A stretch of DNA of 64,000 nucleotides, taken from assembly GCA_014529385.2 (NCBI GenBank), contig CM043959.1, positions 3,967,045 to 4,031,044 of the forward strand, read 5' to 3'. The notes beneath the pieces are model-generated. The model made no database searches, was not told where the DNA came from, and saw only the letters and a list, made by a program, of their open reading frames with translations. Below, in pieces: positions 64,000-64,000 of this stretch (positions within the stretch are counted from its first letter, which is position 1; each line of letters begins with the position of its first letter). The stretch is from Adiantum capillus-veneris. Its lineage: Eukaryota > Streptophyta > Polypodiopsida > Polypodiales > Pteridaceae. A program made the position numbers and the translations under genes.

Positions 64000-64000
64000 A

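Overview
The window is nuclear DNA of a land plant with a large, repeat-dominated genome. The grounds are Ty3/gypsy and Ty1/copia LTR retrotransposons with plant-type primer binding sites (initiator-Met and Asp tRNA), long GA/GT/CT microsatellites, and a three-exon gene whose product looks like a PSY-type tyrosine-sulfated peptide precursor. The sequence does not settle the lineage; a fern or another big-genome non-model plant would fit.

Layout. (1) 1-38 kb is a satellite landscape built from a ~50-bp module and a ~38-bp module, in places organised into ~0.95-1.15 kb higher-order repeats. It is interrupted by a 16.3-kb Ty3/gypsy element (Gypsy-1, 579-16859, TSD ACCTC), by broken host-like genes (a DGQHS-motif protein, a SET-domain protein and two HAD/FCP1-like phosphatase fragments) and by a 5.6-kb Ty1/copia element (Copia-1, 30606-36200, TSD ATCAG). 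(2) 39919-45096 holds a very young minus-strand Copia (Copia-2, TSD AAGAG) with an uninterrupted gag-pol ORF and 227-bp LTRs that differ at one base by eye. (3) 45.7-47.5 kb holds a non-autonomous element with long terminal inverted repeats, carrying four 61-62-bp GC-rich hairpins. (4) 48.7-49.2 kb on the minus strand is the one intact-looking host gene, the PSY-like precursor, assembled from three exons with matching splice phases. (5) 50-53.6 kb is microsatellite-rich and holds remnants of a chromovirus-like Gypsy and a Copia LTR that is flanked by internal sequence on both sides. (6) 54.5-64 kb on the minus strand contains two Gypsy remnants: Gypsy-B (gag-protease, same family as Gypsy-1, with a palindrome-studded leader) and Gypsy-A (RT-RNase H-integrase of a different family, running off the window end).

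Most notable signals. A 24-bp perfect palindrome recurs in the untranslated parts of Gypsy-1. The related Gypsy-B leader carries seven copies of a version changed symmetrically in both arms, so the dyad has been kept while the sequence drifted. Gypsy-1 encodes a second retropepsin-like domain downstream of integrase. The four equal-length hairpins sit in the long-TIR element. The PSY-like gene is invisible to simple ORF finding. Most retroelement genes here are decayed; Copia-2 is the only element that looks capable of movement.
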